DNA from: Cenococcum geophilum 1.58
Taxonomy: Eukaryota > Ascomycota > Dothideomycetes > Gloniales > Gloniaceae
Direction of reading: 5' to 3'
DNA: 64,000 nucleotides
NCBI GenBank assembly: GCA_001692895.1
Contig: KV748226.1
Coordinates: 870,329-934,328 of the forward strand
Positions 36,559-49,693 of this stretch are shown one piece after another (the stretch's first letter is position 1; every line of letters starts with the position of its first letter). A program made the translations under genes and the position numbers. Under the pieces are notes generated by a model. It saw nothing but the letters and a program-made list of their open reading frames with translations, did no database searches and was not told the origin of the DNA.

Positions 36559-37811
36559 TATATATTAGAAAGGCCGCTATAAGGTTAAAGTTCTTTAGTT
36601 ATTATAGGGCTCTGAGTTCTAATTACTCTATTGCTTTACTATTAGCTTAAGGGGATAGCTTAGTAATTAGGGGTAATATATTACTAGGTTCTAAACTTAT
36701 ATTAAGGATATCTTATCTAAGTATATTTAAACCCTTATTAAAAATAGACTAAGTACTAGCTAGAATATTACTAGAAGCTAATAGAGTTTATACCGCCTAA
36801 GACTTAATATATAGAGCTATAGGTACTTAAGTATTTTATACCTAAAACTTATTCTATAATATAGGGAGTAAGATATCTATTATCTGTTTTCTATCTGCTA
36901 TTTTAAAGCCTTTAGTATAGTTTAGCTGTTATAATAGTCCGTTAGTAGGGTTACTTCCTTCTAGTTTATATTTAATCTTAAAATTAAATTATTTAAGCTC
37001 CTTTATAGTTATAAAGTAGTATAGATTAAAATAATCTAAAAGTATATAAGTGGTATAGCTTACGTGCTTAAGGTAATATCGCTACTATTTAAAGTAGTTG
37101 GCTATAGCCAGCAGTTCCTTATTGTGGGTATAATACTTAACTTTAAGCCCCTTAAAATTTTTATTATAAAATACTACTAGTCTCTAGTAGAGCTAAGTAG
37201 CGTTTAAATCCCTATTAGGTTATAGTAGGATACTAATAAGGGTAAAATTTAATATATTAGTAATTATTAGTAATAGCTAATCTAGGTCAAAATGCTGTAG
37301 TAATTAAGCTTTTATAAACTTTACGCGTAGTTCTTAAAAGGCTGCTTAGACCCTTCTAGGCTATATCTGTAGCCTATACTATTTAGTTAATCCTTATTTA
37401 TTTTTTTTCCTCTTTACCTTTAAGCCTTTTACTCCTTAGGCTAGGTTTTAAAAAGCTTCTATAATATATTTAGATAGATATTAAGTAATATCTAAATAGT
37501 TATAAATAAAGCACTTATAGAAATTAGTAAAGCCTAAAAACACTTAAATATCCCAATAGCTCTTTAGCTCTAGCTACTTTTAGATTATCTATACCTATAT
37601 TAGGTTATTAATTATACTTATAGGCGTTATAATATAACCTAGGAACTTAACCTACTTAGTATTAAAGATATACTTTAATGCCTTAGCGTAGAGGCCCTAT
37701 TTATTTAAGCGTTCTAGTACTTTACAAATGTATTATTAGTACTAATTCTTATCTTCTAAGTGGATTAGGATATTATTTAAATAAATAACGTATATACGGT
37801 TAATCAGTCCC
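36559..37811 (-). mobile_element. Gypsy-3 fragment: RNase H and part of reverse transcriptase
   Basis: Minus-strand Gypsy pol remnant. From right to left it gives the end of reverse transcriptase (VIYLNNILIHLEDKN near 37790, then VKFLGYIITP and DIQVFLGFTNFYKCFI near 37560) and RNase H (~37160-36960). Only this ~1.25-kb piece is present; the rest of pol and gag do not reappear beyond LINE-3. Broken at many places. No LTR can be assigned to it with confidence. Confidence 0.75.
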
Positions 37812-37936
37812 CCTAAAGAGAGAGAAAGGAGCTAAAGTAGAGCATAAAAGAATACTAGGAAACTATCTACTATAATATAATACTGGTTAAACTAACGCTA
37901 AAAAGGTATATAGGAGTTAAAGGCATAGAGGCTAAC
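37812..37936 (+). mobile_element. LINE-3, left piece (5'-truncated LINE-1 family)
   Basis: About 125 bp match LINE-1 from ~28060 to ~28175 (GGAGCTAAAGTAGAGCATAA, GGAAACTATCTACT). The copy is interrupted at CTAAC by Gypsy-4 and continues at 56258. The left junction (~37812) is the 5' truncation point. Confidence 0.85.
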
Positions 37937-38128
37937 TATTAGGCCGTAGAGAGGCACTTACTATAACTAGCTTAGCGTAGGCGAGGCGCTTATAAAACGT
38001 AGTCGCCCCATACTAAAGAATAGTAGAATTTAGTTCTATAGTTCTACTTTATTAAGAACCAAATACCTATTATATTCCGCTACTGTTATTACATTACTAT
38101 ATACCCTTAGGGCCTTAGCGTCCTAATA
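37937..38128 (+). repeat. Gypsy-4 5' LTR
   Basis: 192 bp, TATTAGGCCGTAGAG to CGTCCTAATA, so termini TGTTAGG and CCTAACA with TG/CA changed to TA. It pairs with 55833-56257. Confidence 0.92.
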
Positions 38129-39947
38129 GTTCTAAATTCTTAACCCTCTTTAGGGGTAGCGGCCTAGTAATACAGCAGTCTACTAAGGCCACGACTATAT
38201 ATCGGCAGCCCTTTATTAAAAAGACGACCTATATTTATTAATTATATTATAGCCTATCAACCTAATATTAAGACACGGGCGTAATACTAGTGTAGTCCTT
38301 AGTACTAAGTTTAGGGATTAGCCTTAGATAATATAGGCGGACCTATATCCTAAATAAAACTAGAAGCTATAGGTAAGAACACTATATAGGAAGAAATATA
38401 ACGGCTAAAGAATAAAAAGCTACAACTCCTAAAGTAAGGAAAACTATAGTTACTTAGAGAAGAGGTAGAAATACTAAGATAGTGTTAACGTAGTAAGGTA
38501 ATGTTAACTTCCACTCCTAACCTATATCTGCTACCTTAAAGTATCCTATTAAAGTACTTAGATAGTAGCTTAATATATCTAAACCTTAAAAGGAAGGCCA
38601 CTAATATAATAGGCGCTTTGTTAAAATAGGCCGTTAAAATAAAGAAGATTTCTCTATATAATAGTAAGACTATTTAAGAGTACTAAGACTTTCGTAATAG
38701 TTTAAAGCTAGCGTTCTACCTAAAGCTTAACGCCTTCGCGAATAAGGATACTAAAGTTATGTTTACTATATAATATAAAAAGGGGACTAATAGAACCCTT
38801 TAGCTATAATATAAAAATAACTATCTAAATATATAGTTTACCTAAGAGGATCTTATAGAATTCCTACTTAATTAGATTAAGAGTTCTATTAATTAAGAAC
38901 TCTATATGGCCCTAATCTATATAAGGGTAATATAGCAAACCAATTAATCTATAAACGAGTTTACTGCTTACCTAACCTCCTTAAAAGCGTAAATTAACCT
39001 TCTTTATAATGTAAAGTATATTATAATATACCTATTCGCAAAGCTACGACTAGAGCTACGGTTTACTATTACTAACTATTAGGAATTTCTATAAACTTAA
39101 GAGTAGCTAGTTTCCCTAGCTGCCCTATTAAAGGAAAACTAGAAGAGCGCTAGCGCCTTATAGGCTAGAGGCAATAGGCGCGCCGTAAACTTAAATATAA
39201 AGACTACTCTATTAGGTAATTTAGGGAAAGTAAACTCTAAAACTACTGCTAGTAACTTAATAGTAGGGCGAAGTAATACCGCTAAGGGTTTAACCCAACT
39301 TAAAGGGAACTGTAAAAATTGTAGTAAGCTAGAATATTAGTAGCGATAGTACCTAAAGCAGTAATAGTAATAGCTACTGCCTAATAGTGTAAACGCTATC
39401 TCTATACTAGGAAAAGGTAGGCGCCCTTAAAGCCCCTTATACCTATAGGGTATAGGCTACTACTAGATTATAAGGAAGCTATTACTATTTTAGGTAAAGT
39501 CCTATTTAAGCAGACCCAGAAGGAGGCCTTAGTAATACTTAATCTTGGCGCTAAAGTAAATATAATTAACTAGTGATTCGCTATAAAGTATAATTTTAAA
39601 ACACTAGGCGTAGAATTACTTATCTACTCCTAGTTAAATAAAATCTAGGTATATTGCTATAAAGCCTATAAGGTATTATTAAGAATAAAAAACAGCTAGG
39701 GCAGGATTAGGGAAGTAGCCCTTATTTACTATAGAATGGCTAATACATCCCCTACTATTACCCTAGGTATATTAGGGTTAAAGAAGGCCTAATTTCTTAT
39801 TAACTATAAGGCGAAGGTATAATAATAGAAGCTAGATAGCTTGTCACTATTACTATAAACCTCTAAGGGTTTTATAGAGTCTCTCTAGACGGAATATAGG
39901 GCCTTTACCTTAGTACTTACTAGATTAATGCTTAGTAAGTAAGACGA

Positions 39948-41421
39948 CTCTACGTAGCCGAAATAAGTGTCGGTTTGGGGCACGTGCGCACCCACCAAAA
40001 TCATGCTTCACGATCATCGTTTACAACACCATAATACAGCCAAATCAATTCAATATCGAGTTATCTGCCCGTCAGCCCTAATGCACTCATGCAGGCGCTT
40101 CGTATACCAGCTGTACATCTCTATAATCTTCTCCTAATCCACTTGATTCTCCCAAACATCTATAAAACGCTCTAATGCTATATCCTCCTCTTCTACGCGC
40201 TTTAAATGGAACTTCTTCTTAATAGGATGGGCTAAGGACTCTATAATTGATAGATCTAGTAATAGACTAGGCAATGTTAGAAGCTTTAAGTCCCATTCCT
40301 TTGCCCAGGCTAAAGACTCCCTTAATTTATGCGCTAAATCTGCATCCTGACATAAAGTAATTCCCTTAATATTAAACTTTAAAAGAAGCCATGGCAACAC
40401 CTGCTTGGTGTAGGCTTTTGAGCTTATTTTGCCTACTTGGTTATCTACCTTATATAAGAAGAACTTCTTCTAGGTCCTGCTAATAACAATAAAGACATTA
40501 AACAGTTTAAGATGCTTCTTCTCTTGGGCCTTCTCCTTTTCATCCTTTTTAGTAACTCCCTTCTTCCTATGAACATTCTGTGGCAAATAGCGGTAAAGAT
40601 TACCACTCCTTCTCTTAATTCTATAGGTTTCTTCTGTACCTAAACCAAAGTGATATTTATCGTAAAAAGCAACATCATTCCAGTCCTTGGGATGGGGTCT
40701 TTCTTTTAGCTGTAAATAGCACCAATTCTTCCTTTTATCTGCCTGCTCTGGGTTAAGCCACTTCTCTTCCTCTATCTTTGCATTAATATATCCTTTATCC
40801 TCTTTTATAGCTCTTTAAATTGGCTTGTTTCCAAGAGGTTAGCGACCTATTCTCCAAGTTAGAACCATTGGAAGATCTTTATAATTTGGGGCCTCTTAAA
40901 TAATAGTCTGCTATAGGGCTGATTTTAAGTCTTAATTGAGATTAGGGTCGTCCAAATACACGGCAATAGCATGGGTGTCTTCCTTTGTAAGGGCTCGATT
41001 TCTCCCTCTTGTTTCTGGCCTAGAATTATGTGTAGTTCTGCATTGCTTTAAGGCTACAATACGTTACTAAGAGCGCTCAGCAATTCTAGTAGCCTGCTGT
41101 ATAATAGCTAGAGGAATAGCCTTACCCAGTAATTGGCCAAAGATTTTAGCGTAGAGAACTCCTGTGCGTGGAGGAGTCTTTAGATGCTTATTTTCCCCAG
41201 CGTTGTGGTATAATTCTGGGGGTGGGGTAAAGTGTTTGGCCCGCATCTTTCGGGATGCAGGCTCCTTAGTGACTCGGGTTATAATTGGTAATTGCACCGA
41301 ACGAATTTGGGTGCGAAATGGTGGTGTCGTGAGGTTTGTTATGATTGAGGCATGCTCAGGGGCTTTGTTTGGGTGGGGCGTGCACGTGCCCCAAACCGAC
41401 ACTTATTTCGGCTACGTAGAG
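39948..41421 (-). mobile_element. Tc1/mariner transposon, nearly intact structure
   Basis: The two ends are inverted copies of ~39 bp: CTCTACGTAGCCGAAATAAG followed by TGTCGGTTTGGGGCACGTGC, and the same in reverse at 41383-41421. If the outermost TA (39951-39952, 41417-41418) is taken as the duplicated TA usual for Tc1/mariner, the inverted repeat starts CGTAGCCG. Alternatively GACGA repeats just outside (39943-39947, 41422-41426). It carries one minus-strand transposase gene and interrupts the Gypsy-4 pol between protease and reverse transcriptase. CAA, CAG and CCA triplets are plentiful, so it has suffered little RIP. Confidence 0.93.
40050..41402 (-). pseudogene. Tc1/mariner transposase, lightly broken
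   Basis: One uninterrupted frame of about 450 codons runs to a TGA at 40050-40052 with only about eight internal TAA/TAG stops; no frameshift is needed. The N-terminal part (AIIQQATRIAERS) is a helix-turn-helix DNA-binding region. The catalytic domain shows FYDKYHFG (first Asp, ~40655), CQDADLAHK (second Asp, ~40340) and LPSLLLDLSIIE (~40260), followed by HPIKKKFH. The spacing from the second Asp to the Glu is 34 residues, the DD34E signature of the Tc1 group. The DLSIIE motif replaces the usual DLNPIE. The Met at 41402 lies inside the terminal repeat; a Met near 41246 is an alternative start. Stops fit C-to-T change of Gln codons. Confidence 0.9.
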
Positions 41422-41820
41422 GACGATAACAGCTTACTAGTCCTTCCCCTATAGTTAAAAGAAGTTAGCAATATCTTTTTATATAAAGAAGTAGGGAATC
41501 TACCCTAATACTATTAGGGCGACTATACTATTGACCTAAAAGAGGGATAGGAGGTCCTATATAGGCCGCTCTATAACCTCTTAGTTAAGAAGCTAGAGAT
41601 ACTAAAAAAGTACTTAAATAACGCCTTAGCTAAAGGCTGGATCTAATTAAGTACTAATCCTATAAAGGGACCTATCCTATTTATACCTAAAAAAATTAAA
41701 AGCTATGGCTCTATATAGACTATAGAGGCCTAAATAAGGTAATAATTAAGAATTGTTTTATACTATTATTAATTAGTAAAACCTTGGACCGCTTAATAGG
41801 TTCTAAAATTTTTACTAAGT

Positions 41821-42246
41821 TGTGTAATGGAACCTTGTAGCAAGAACTACGATGGGCTCGTTATTAGGCTAGGTATGTAGGTGAAGTAAATTAAAGTCGA
41901 TAATGTAATAATAACTGGTGGAGTGGTTGCCCAATAGATTAACTCTAATTATATTCTAAGAATTACTATAAGGAAGGAACTATCTAGGTAGGGACTAAGG
42001 GTCCTTAAATACACAACCGTACTCCTATAAAATCCTTCTTGTACGTAATATACGTATACTCTATCTACTCTATTACAGATTATATAAATCCTATAGATTA
42101 TATAGATTACCCCACGTGACCTTAGTTACTATTCCTTATTATATAGTTCTATCGGCTCCATCCTAGACTATACCTAAATTAACTAACTAGCTTCTTTCGA
42201 CTCTTCTCTAAGTAGTTATAATATTATACTTAAAGCGTCCATAACA
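41821..42246 (-). repeat. chromovirus LTR, left copy (3' LTR)
   Basis: 426 bp, TGTGTAATGGAACC to GCGTCCATAACA; matches 49694-50119 along its length with mainly transition differences. Confidence 0.93.
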
Positions 42247-43747
42247 CTATCTCCCTTCTTTTTATCTTTGTCCTTAAAGATTTAAAACATCTCTAAGTCG
42301 TTTACTAAAGGTATAATATCCGTCTAATTAATTTAGTTAATATTATTGCTTATTATACCTAAAGCAATTTCTTCTTCTTCAACTATCCATTGTGCTTGCA
42401 CTGTTGCTACAATATTATCTCTTAATAAGATTATACCGTCTCCGTATTCTTACTGTTTAAAAAAGAGATTAGTTTATATTGCGCTAGCGAACCTATCTTT
42501 ATAATAACCGTCCTCTTACTTAAAGTGCACTAAAGCGAATATTTATTTGTCTTATAACGTTCGCTCCGTCTCTAATACTAAATATACGTAACCTATTACT
42601 TTTAATAGTCGTCTAGTTCCTTAACTTATCTATCTTAGGGTCTTGTATTTAATCTACTGCTACGCGGCTAGATAATAAACTGTCTATTGCTCTAGCGGAG
42701 TTACGCTATTCTTATAACACGGAATATAAGGCTGCTAAAGCTTAGTAAAGAGCCCTTAATTCCCGTCTTGCTGTATCCGCTTAGTTAATTTATCTTAAGA
42801 AGGTTTATAAAAAGGTTTATTTTAAGGAGTAGAAACTTATAGAATAAGGTTTATAGGAACTTGGCGATAAAAGAATAGGTTCTCTTCTAATAGAGAAGGA
42901 AATAGATCCGAGTAGTTCGGCAACTACTCTTCCTAGGTCCCCCTTAGGTGACTCGTTCTTTAGCGATACTTTTTTTTTAATACTTCCTAACCTAATCTCT
43001 TCTAATACTCCTGTACCTTTCCTATAGCATTCTTTAAATTTTCTAGTAGCTCCTAGGTAGTCTTAGTATAGCCTATCCACTTAACCTTATACTATATTTT
43101 ATTGTTAACGTCCTTATAACTAACAATTTTCAAAACTTACTATTTGTCTTCTTCCTATCCTCTATACATGTCTGCTTTATAGACTAGTGGCTTAATATTC
43201 CTATATGCTAGCTCTAGCATTACGATATGCTATATAGGGTAGATCTTCATCTTAGCTAGTAGGTTTAACTTAAATATAACCGGTAAAATCCTTTACGTAA
43301 TTTTAAAAGGTCCTAGTCTAATATAGTCTAACTTCTTACTTAGTTATTAACTCTTAAAATTTTTATATAGTAGCCATATTTTATCTCCCTCCTTAAGATC
43401 TGGTCCCTTAGATCTCTTAGCATTATAGTACTTTTTTATTCTCTCTTATACTTTCTTTACTAATTCTATAAGGTCTATATAAAGATTCATTAACGTCTTT
43501 ATCCTTTCTTTAGCTATGCTACTCGTTTTCTTTACTTATTATAGTAATAACGATATTCTTAGCTTATATCTATAATTCGCTTTAAATAGTAATATACCTA
43601 TTCCCTCTTAAGGTGTTGCATTATATGCAAACTATATAACTAGTAATAATAATACCTAATTATTCTATACATGATTAATATAATGCCTTAGATACTACTT
43701 TAGCGTCTAATTTAATCTTTCTGTTTAACCGTCTGTCTATCCCTTAA

Positions 43748-44054
43748 CCCGCTGAAATTCGTGCACACGTTATCGATAAGAAACCAGCCAATTAGATCAA
43801 TGCATTAAAATTGTCAAAATCGTTAATATGTAAAGGCTCAAAATCGGGCAGCTCCCATGGCTTAGGGGGTGGTTTTTTAGCAACCCAACTTGGTGGAACT
43901 TTGTATTAAGTCGGTTGAACAAGATCTATATCATTGGAAGTACGATTAGAAGGCATAGTTAATGGTAATTAATTGATCAAATCTATGTAGGCCACACGCG
44001 TAGTTTTGATTCTGATGTTCCGCACGGACCACCTGCTTTGTGCACGCCAGCGGG
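43748..44054 (-). mobile_element. piggyBac-like non-autonomous element, 307 bp
   Basis: TTAA stands on both sides (43744-43747, 44055-44058). The element begins CCCGCTG and ends GTGCACGCCAGCGGG; the inner GTGCAC is repeated in inverse at the left end. TTAA duplication plus CCC ends is the piggyBac pattern. The symmetry also extends outward (CTATCCC / GGGATAG), so a TA-duplicating reading (43738-43739, 44063-44064) is not excluded. It is little mutated compared with the chromovirus around it, and most of its length is occupied by a short minus-strand coding stretch. Confidence 0.7.
43750..43954 (-). pseudogene. short N-terminal coding remnant in the piggyBac-like element
   Basis: From an ATG at about 43954 the minus strand reads MPSNRTSNDIDLVQPT, a stop, then YKVPPSWVAKKPPPKPWELP and DFEPLHINDFDNFNALI, a second stop, then LAGFLSITCARIS into the terminal repeat. 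The two stops again stand where Gln codons would fit. The acidic, proline-rich sequence resembles the N-terminal leader of a transposase with the catalytic part deleted, but I cannot match it by eye to a named protein. Assignment to piggyBac rests on the ends and TTAA sites, not on this peptide. Confidence 0.5.
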
Positions 44055-47000
44055 TTAAGGGATAGATAATATACAGTAGAAGTTGCTACTCTAACTCCTT
44101 ACTCTACTAAGAATACTTCCTAGAATACTGCTATAAATCTTAGATCTCTATCCAATATAATCTTACTTAGTACTCCGTATTTTATAAGCACTTCTTTAAC
44201 ATAGATTCTAGCGACATTTTCCACTAAGATTTCTTCTATGCATACTATAAAGTATCCCTACTTTATAAGCTTATCCACTATCACTAGGATCGCGTTATAA
44301 TCTTATCCGGTAATAGGATCTCTTAACTTTAGCAACTTAATAATAAAGTCCTATAATATAACCTCCTATAGTCTCTCTGGTATTTTAATAGGTTGTAGCC
44401 CTCTATATAGCTTATACCTTATTAGTTTATTCCTTTAGTAATCTAGATACTTCTTTATAACCCTTCTAGCTATCCTTTAGATTCCGTTAATAATATACTC
44501 CTCTTAAAGTCTTAACACTAAGCCCGTAGCTCTATTATGTCCTTAAGTTAATCCCTTATAGAATTCTTTTATAAATTGCTCCGCTATACTTCTTGGGATA
44601 TACTTTACTTCTTAATTCTTATATATATCCATCTGTAGATCTTCTAGCTATACTTCTAGAATTCTCTATATCTAAAAGCTTTCTAATGTCTTATAAACTC
44701 TTTCTAACTCGTTGTTTTCCTAAGTTGCTGCGATTTTTAGATAATTATATCTAATTAATCCGTCTATGTCTTTTCGCAGTAAAGCCCCTAATGGATTTTT
44801 ATTATTTTATAGTTTAGCTCTATAACTTAGAGTATCTACTCGTGTATTGTCTATACCCTTAGTATACTAAATCTCGAAATAGTATTCTATAAGTATCTCT
44901 GCCCATCTAACCTATTTTTAGTTAAGTTTCTTCGTTATTAGGAATCCTGTTAGGTTTTTATAATCCGTCTTAACTATAAATAGTTTTTCTATACCTTATA
45001 AGAATGCTCTCTATTCCTTTAATACTGTAACTATACCTAATAACTCCTTATTATAGATGTTATAGTTTAGTTCTAGTAGTGTTATCTTCCAACTATAGTA
45101 TGCTACTGGGTGCTATCCATTTTAATGTTTTTGCATAAAGTACGCCCCTAGTATATAGTCTAATGTATTTGTCTCTATAACCGTTTCTAGTCCTAGTTAA
45201 TAGATCTTAAGAACTAGCTCCTGGGTGAACAATTCTTTAACTTTTTTAAAGAGTTCTCTTTGTTCTTCTCCCTATGCCTATAGTTCTTCTTTCTTTATTA
45301 ATCGCGTAAATAGCTTAATATCTTTTAACTACTGCGCTATAAACCTTCTATAGTAATTGCAAAACCCTAAAAATAATCTTAACTGCGTAACATTCTCTAG
45401 TTCTTACCAATTTACTATAGCCTCGATCTTCTTTAGATCTATACTAAGTTAGCCTAGTTTAATAATAAATCCGACGAAATTGGTTTTCCTTATAAAGAAC
45501 TCGCATTTCTTAATTGCTACTAGCATCTATTCTTCTTATAGTCTCTTTAAGACCTATTTAACGTATTCTCCGTGTTCTTTCTTAGTTATTAAGTAGATAA
45601 TAATATTGTTAAGATATACCATAACAAACTTATCTAAGTGTTCTCCTAATACGTTGTTAATTCACTTTTAGAATATTGCTAGTACGTTTATAAGCCTAAA
45701 TTACATAACTAATGGTTTATATAGTCCTTCCTTTAACCTAAAGGCTGCCTTCTATTTATTGCCTTCCTTGATTCTAATCTAGTGGTACGCCTATCTTAGA
45801 TCTATCTTTGTAAAGATTTGCGCATTACCTATCCTGTCTTAGATCTTACTAATTAAGGGTAAAGGATACCTATCCTTTCTAGTAATGCTGTTTAACTGTC
45901 TATAGTTAATATACAGCCTTAGTTTGCTATTCTTCTTTAGTATAAATAGTACTAGATATCCCGCTAATGACTGCGATGGTCTAATATATCCTTTTTATAG
46001 GTTTTCCTAGATAAACTCTTTTAGTGCTCTACCTTCTTCTTTAATAAGCTTGTAGATTAGAAAAAACCTTAGACTTATTTCTAGTTCTAATTCTATCTTA
46101 TAGTCCTATACTATATACTCTAACAGCTTTTTACTTTCTAGTGACTATAGTTTCTTGCCGTACTTATGGTATCTCCTTAGTACGTAACTTAAGCCTCACT
46201 CAGTCTCTTTATATATTACTCTAACTTAGTACTATACTAACTTAGCTTATTATCGTATTTTACAGCATTAAGTATCTTTAATATTGACTTAACCTATAAT
46301 CTAATCGATTCTTAAATTATATTCCTATAACTAAGGTATACCTAATACTGCCTTATCCTGTCCTAATGGTAGGATATTAAAAGACATCTTAATCTGTCTC
46401 CCTTTAATGGTTATTTAAATAGGTCCTATTTTAAGATTAATAATCCCTCCTTTATAGGCTATTAGATCTTCTAAAATTATAACTAATAGGTAAGGTTACT
46501 CCTTCTGTTTATAAGGTAGTCCCATTCTCTTAACTACTACTAGTAAAATATAGTTTCGCGTTACTCCACTACCTATTAGCGCTTTAAACTGCTAATCTTA
46601 CTAATTAACTTATAGATTTAGGTGTTATCCTTAAATTCCTTTAAGGGTCTAAGGCTTTACTACTAGCTTCCTCTAGTCCTATAGGCCTCTACTTTTTCTA
46701 ACTATTAGCTGCTTAATCCTATTGCACTTAGCTTACTCTTTAGCTAATATCTAGTTTACTTCTTATCTTTAATATACCATAGATATATATTCTCTAGGCA
46801 TTCCCACTACTATTATCTATCTAAGCATTCTTCCGTAAGGAATCTTCCTAGTTAAAGTACTAAACTTCCTTCCTCTTAGACCTCTACTGGATGCCATCTA
46901 TATATATATTTAGCATTCCTATATTATTACTTATCTGTTATCTAATATATCCTTATAGGGTATTTCCAATTCTTTTCCTTTGGATTTTTATGTATCTTGT

Positions 47001-49693
47001 ATATATCGTCCACATACGCAATCCATAATAACGTATAGTATGCTAGGTGCTTTAGGTTAACTCTTAACTTATCTTTATCTTTAAGTTTAAACCTTTATTA
47101 TGCTAATTTAAACGTTATAACTTTGTTTACGGGTACTAAGATACGTCTTTTACTTCTTTAGTCCTCTAATCATTCCTTTAAATCCTTTAATATTATAATT
47201 AAGGCTCCTTTAATATACGTTATAGCCTTTTCTATAATTAGGTGGTCCTAGATAACTCGTTTATCTAACCATATATAGAAATCTTCCTACTCGTTATTAT
47301 GCCTTTACCTATACTACTTTTAGTATAGCTGCTAGAGTATATACGGCTTGTCCGTAAGGAAGTATCTTCTTATTACTACGTTATAATAGCCCTTTATATG
47401 TTGTTCCTTAAACCTAGTAGGGATCCCTAAATCCTCTTCGTTTTCCAGTTTAGTAAGCCACTTAGCTCTTAGTATGCCTACCCTAGGCCTATTAGTAATT
47501 CTTTATACTAGTGCTCTATCCTTTATACGTCCAATTATACTAGATCTCTTATCTAGTTTTTATTCTTACTATGCGATAATTCTTTACCTAAACTCCTCCA
47601 TAGTTTCTTTTAGTTTACGTCTTACACTTAGATCCTTAAAGTCTTTATACTTCTTAATCTTAGTATTAACTTTTTAATCTTTAGTTCGAATACTATATTC
47701 TACTAGTAAATCTTCTAAGTCTATATATTTATCTCCTAGTCTAATTACTATTTATGCCGCAGATTCTCTAATCTATAAAGAAGCCTCTTACCTTTTGTTT
47801 ATAGGTGTCCTTATTTATACTCCAAATTCTTAACCCTTTTAGATTCTCGATCCTGAGCTTGCTTCTATCTTAAGCCTTACTTTAGCCTTAGTTTAACTAG
47901 GCTTACTTAGTGTTCTCATCTTGTCTTAAGAGTCTTAAATCTTACTTATCTTATCTTAAGAGTTTTATGCCTATAGGAAACTTCGTCCTAAGCTTATTTA
48001 TATATTACTAAACTAAGCTATTACTCTGCTCTATTGGTTATTGTCTATTATAGGTCCTTAAGCTTGCCTTATCTCGTCTTAAGAATCTTAGTTATCTCGC
48101 ATCTTATCTTAAAAGTCTTAAGCCTTTAGCCTTTTGCCTTTATTAAGTGCCGAAGTAGTTCGCTGTCCTGCTTCTCTTACGTCTTATAAAGCGATAGACA
48201 TCGTGTCTAGTAGGGTCTTAATCCCTACTAATGTTCCCTATTCTATAGTGGAATTATCCTCTACTTCTAGTATAATATCTCTAAGGTCTACGCGCCCCTA
48301 GTAAGCCGCTTTCATTGCCTTATTATTACAAAATATTTTACCTATGTTAAATTTATTATCCTTAATATCCGATCTGCGAACTAGTTTATTAGTTCCTCTA
48401 TATCCTATAGGTGCTGGCTCCTATAGCTAATAGCTTGCGCCGTACTTAGCGTCCTTATAAATTTGGTATACGTTGTTATAACAGAACGTAAAACTTCTAA
48501 TTAAATATTCCTTTATTCCTCGCAGCATATTATTATCCCTCTGTACGTATATATCGTCTACTAGTCTTATGCCTTTTACTATATAGTAACTCTGCCTACT
48601 TTTATAGTCTTTAATATAATAACCCTGTTTTCCGCAATTTATATAAGCTCCCTTTTTAAACCATTTTTCTTGCTATAGAGTCCGCCTAAATGTCTTTTAC
48701 TACTAAGATCCTTAGTTCGGCCTCTGCTCCTTAGATCTTTAATTACTTAATTCTTATCCTCTAGGTTTCTATAGTTTCTTACTCTATCTCTTATAGGCTT
48801 CTCTAGTACCACTTAGGTCTATTAGCTCTGCGCTATACTATAGTTTCTAACTTAGCTTTTGTCGTTACGTGCTTTACGCCTTATATAACTATAGAACTCT
48901 ATCCTAGCCTTTCTTAGCCTATTCCCTTTAGTAGATCTAATTATTAATCTTAATTACCTAATCTATTAGTTCCCTTAGGGTGTCCATATCTTCCATTAGG
49001 ATAATTATATCTTAGACTTTAGCCTTAAGTCCTTGTTTATACTATGCCATAAGCGCCCTATTATTCCACTCTACTTATATCGCTAATATCTGGAATTACG
49101 TTATATACTTAATTGCTAAGGTTTATTATATAATATCTTAGAGTTTTCTTTCTACCATAGTCGTCGCCTTTAGGTCTCTAAATATTTACGTAAGTCGTTT
49201 CATGAATCCGTTCTAGCTTAAGAACATAAACCGTACCTCTTAGTTAGTGGTTGTTATGCTATTCGCTTATATCTCTATAAGGTAAGACTTAAACTATTTA
49301 AGTGCCCTTCTTGTTAAGAATAGTCCTGCATAGGCTATTTAATCCATAGGTGTTACTAGCTTTACTCCCTCCTATACTACCTTAAAGTGCATTTATATTA
49401 GGAATCCTTTAAGCTTTAATCTCTCTCCTAAGTATCTTTTAATTAATAGTAACTTAACCTTTACTGCGCCTATCCCGTTAATCCTATTTTCTAATATCGC
49501 ATTGTTTTCTATTAACTAGTCGACTATCTCTTATAGTTGTCCGACCGTTACTGGTTGCTATAAGTTAGTGTCTACTATACTGGTGTCGTTACCTGATCCC
49601 GAAGTAGTTGCCGCCGTTAATAGCGTCATAGTGGCTGCTTTTAGTGGCATATTGTTTAACTTTCTGTACTTATTACTATAACTAGGTAGTAAT

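Noticed and set aside
36368-36559. Minus-strand open frame of 63 codons at 36368-36559
   Set aside because: It coincides exactly with the 193-bp LTR and is not a gene.
41164-41454. Forward open frame at 41164-41454
   Set aside because: Mirror image of the minus-strand Tc1 transposase N-terminus and its terminal repeat.
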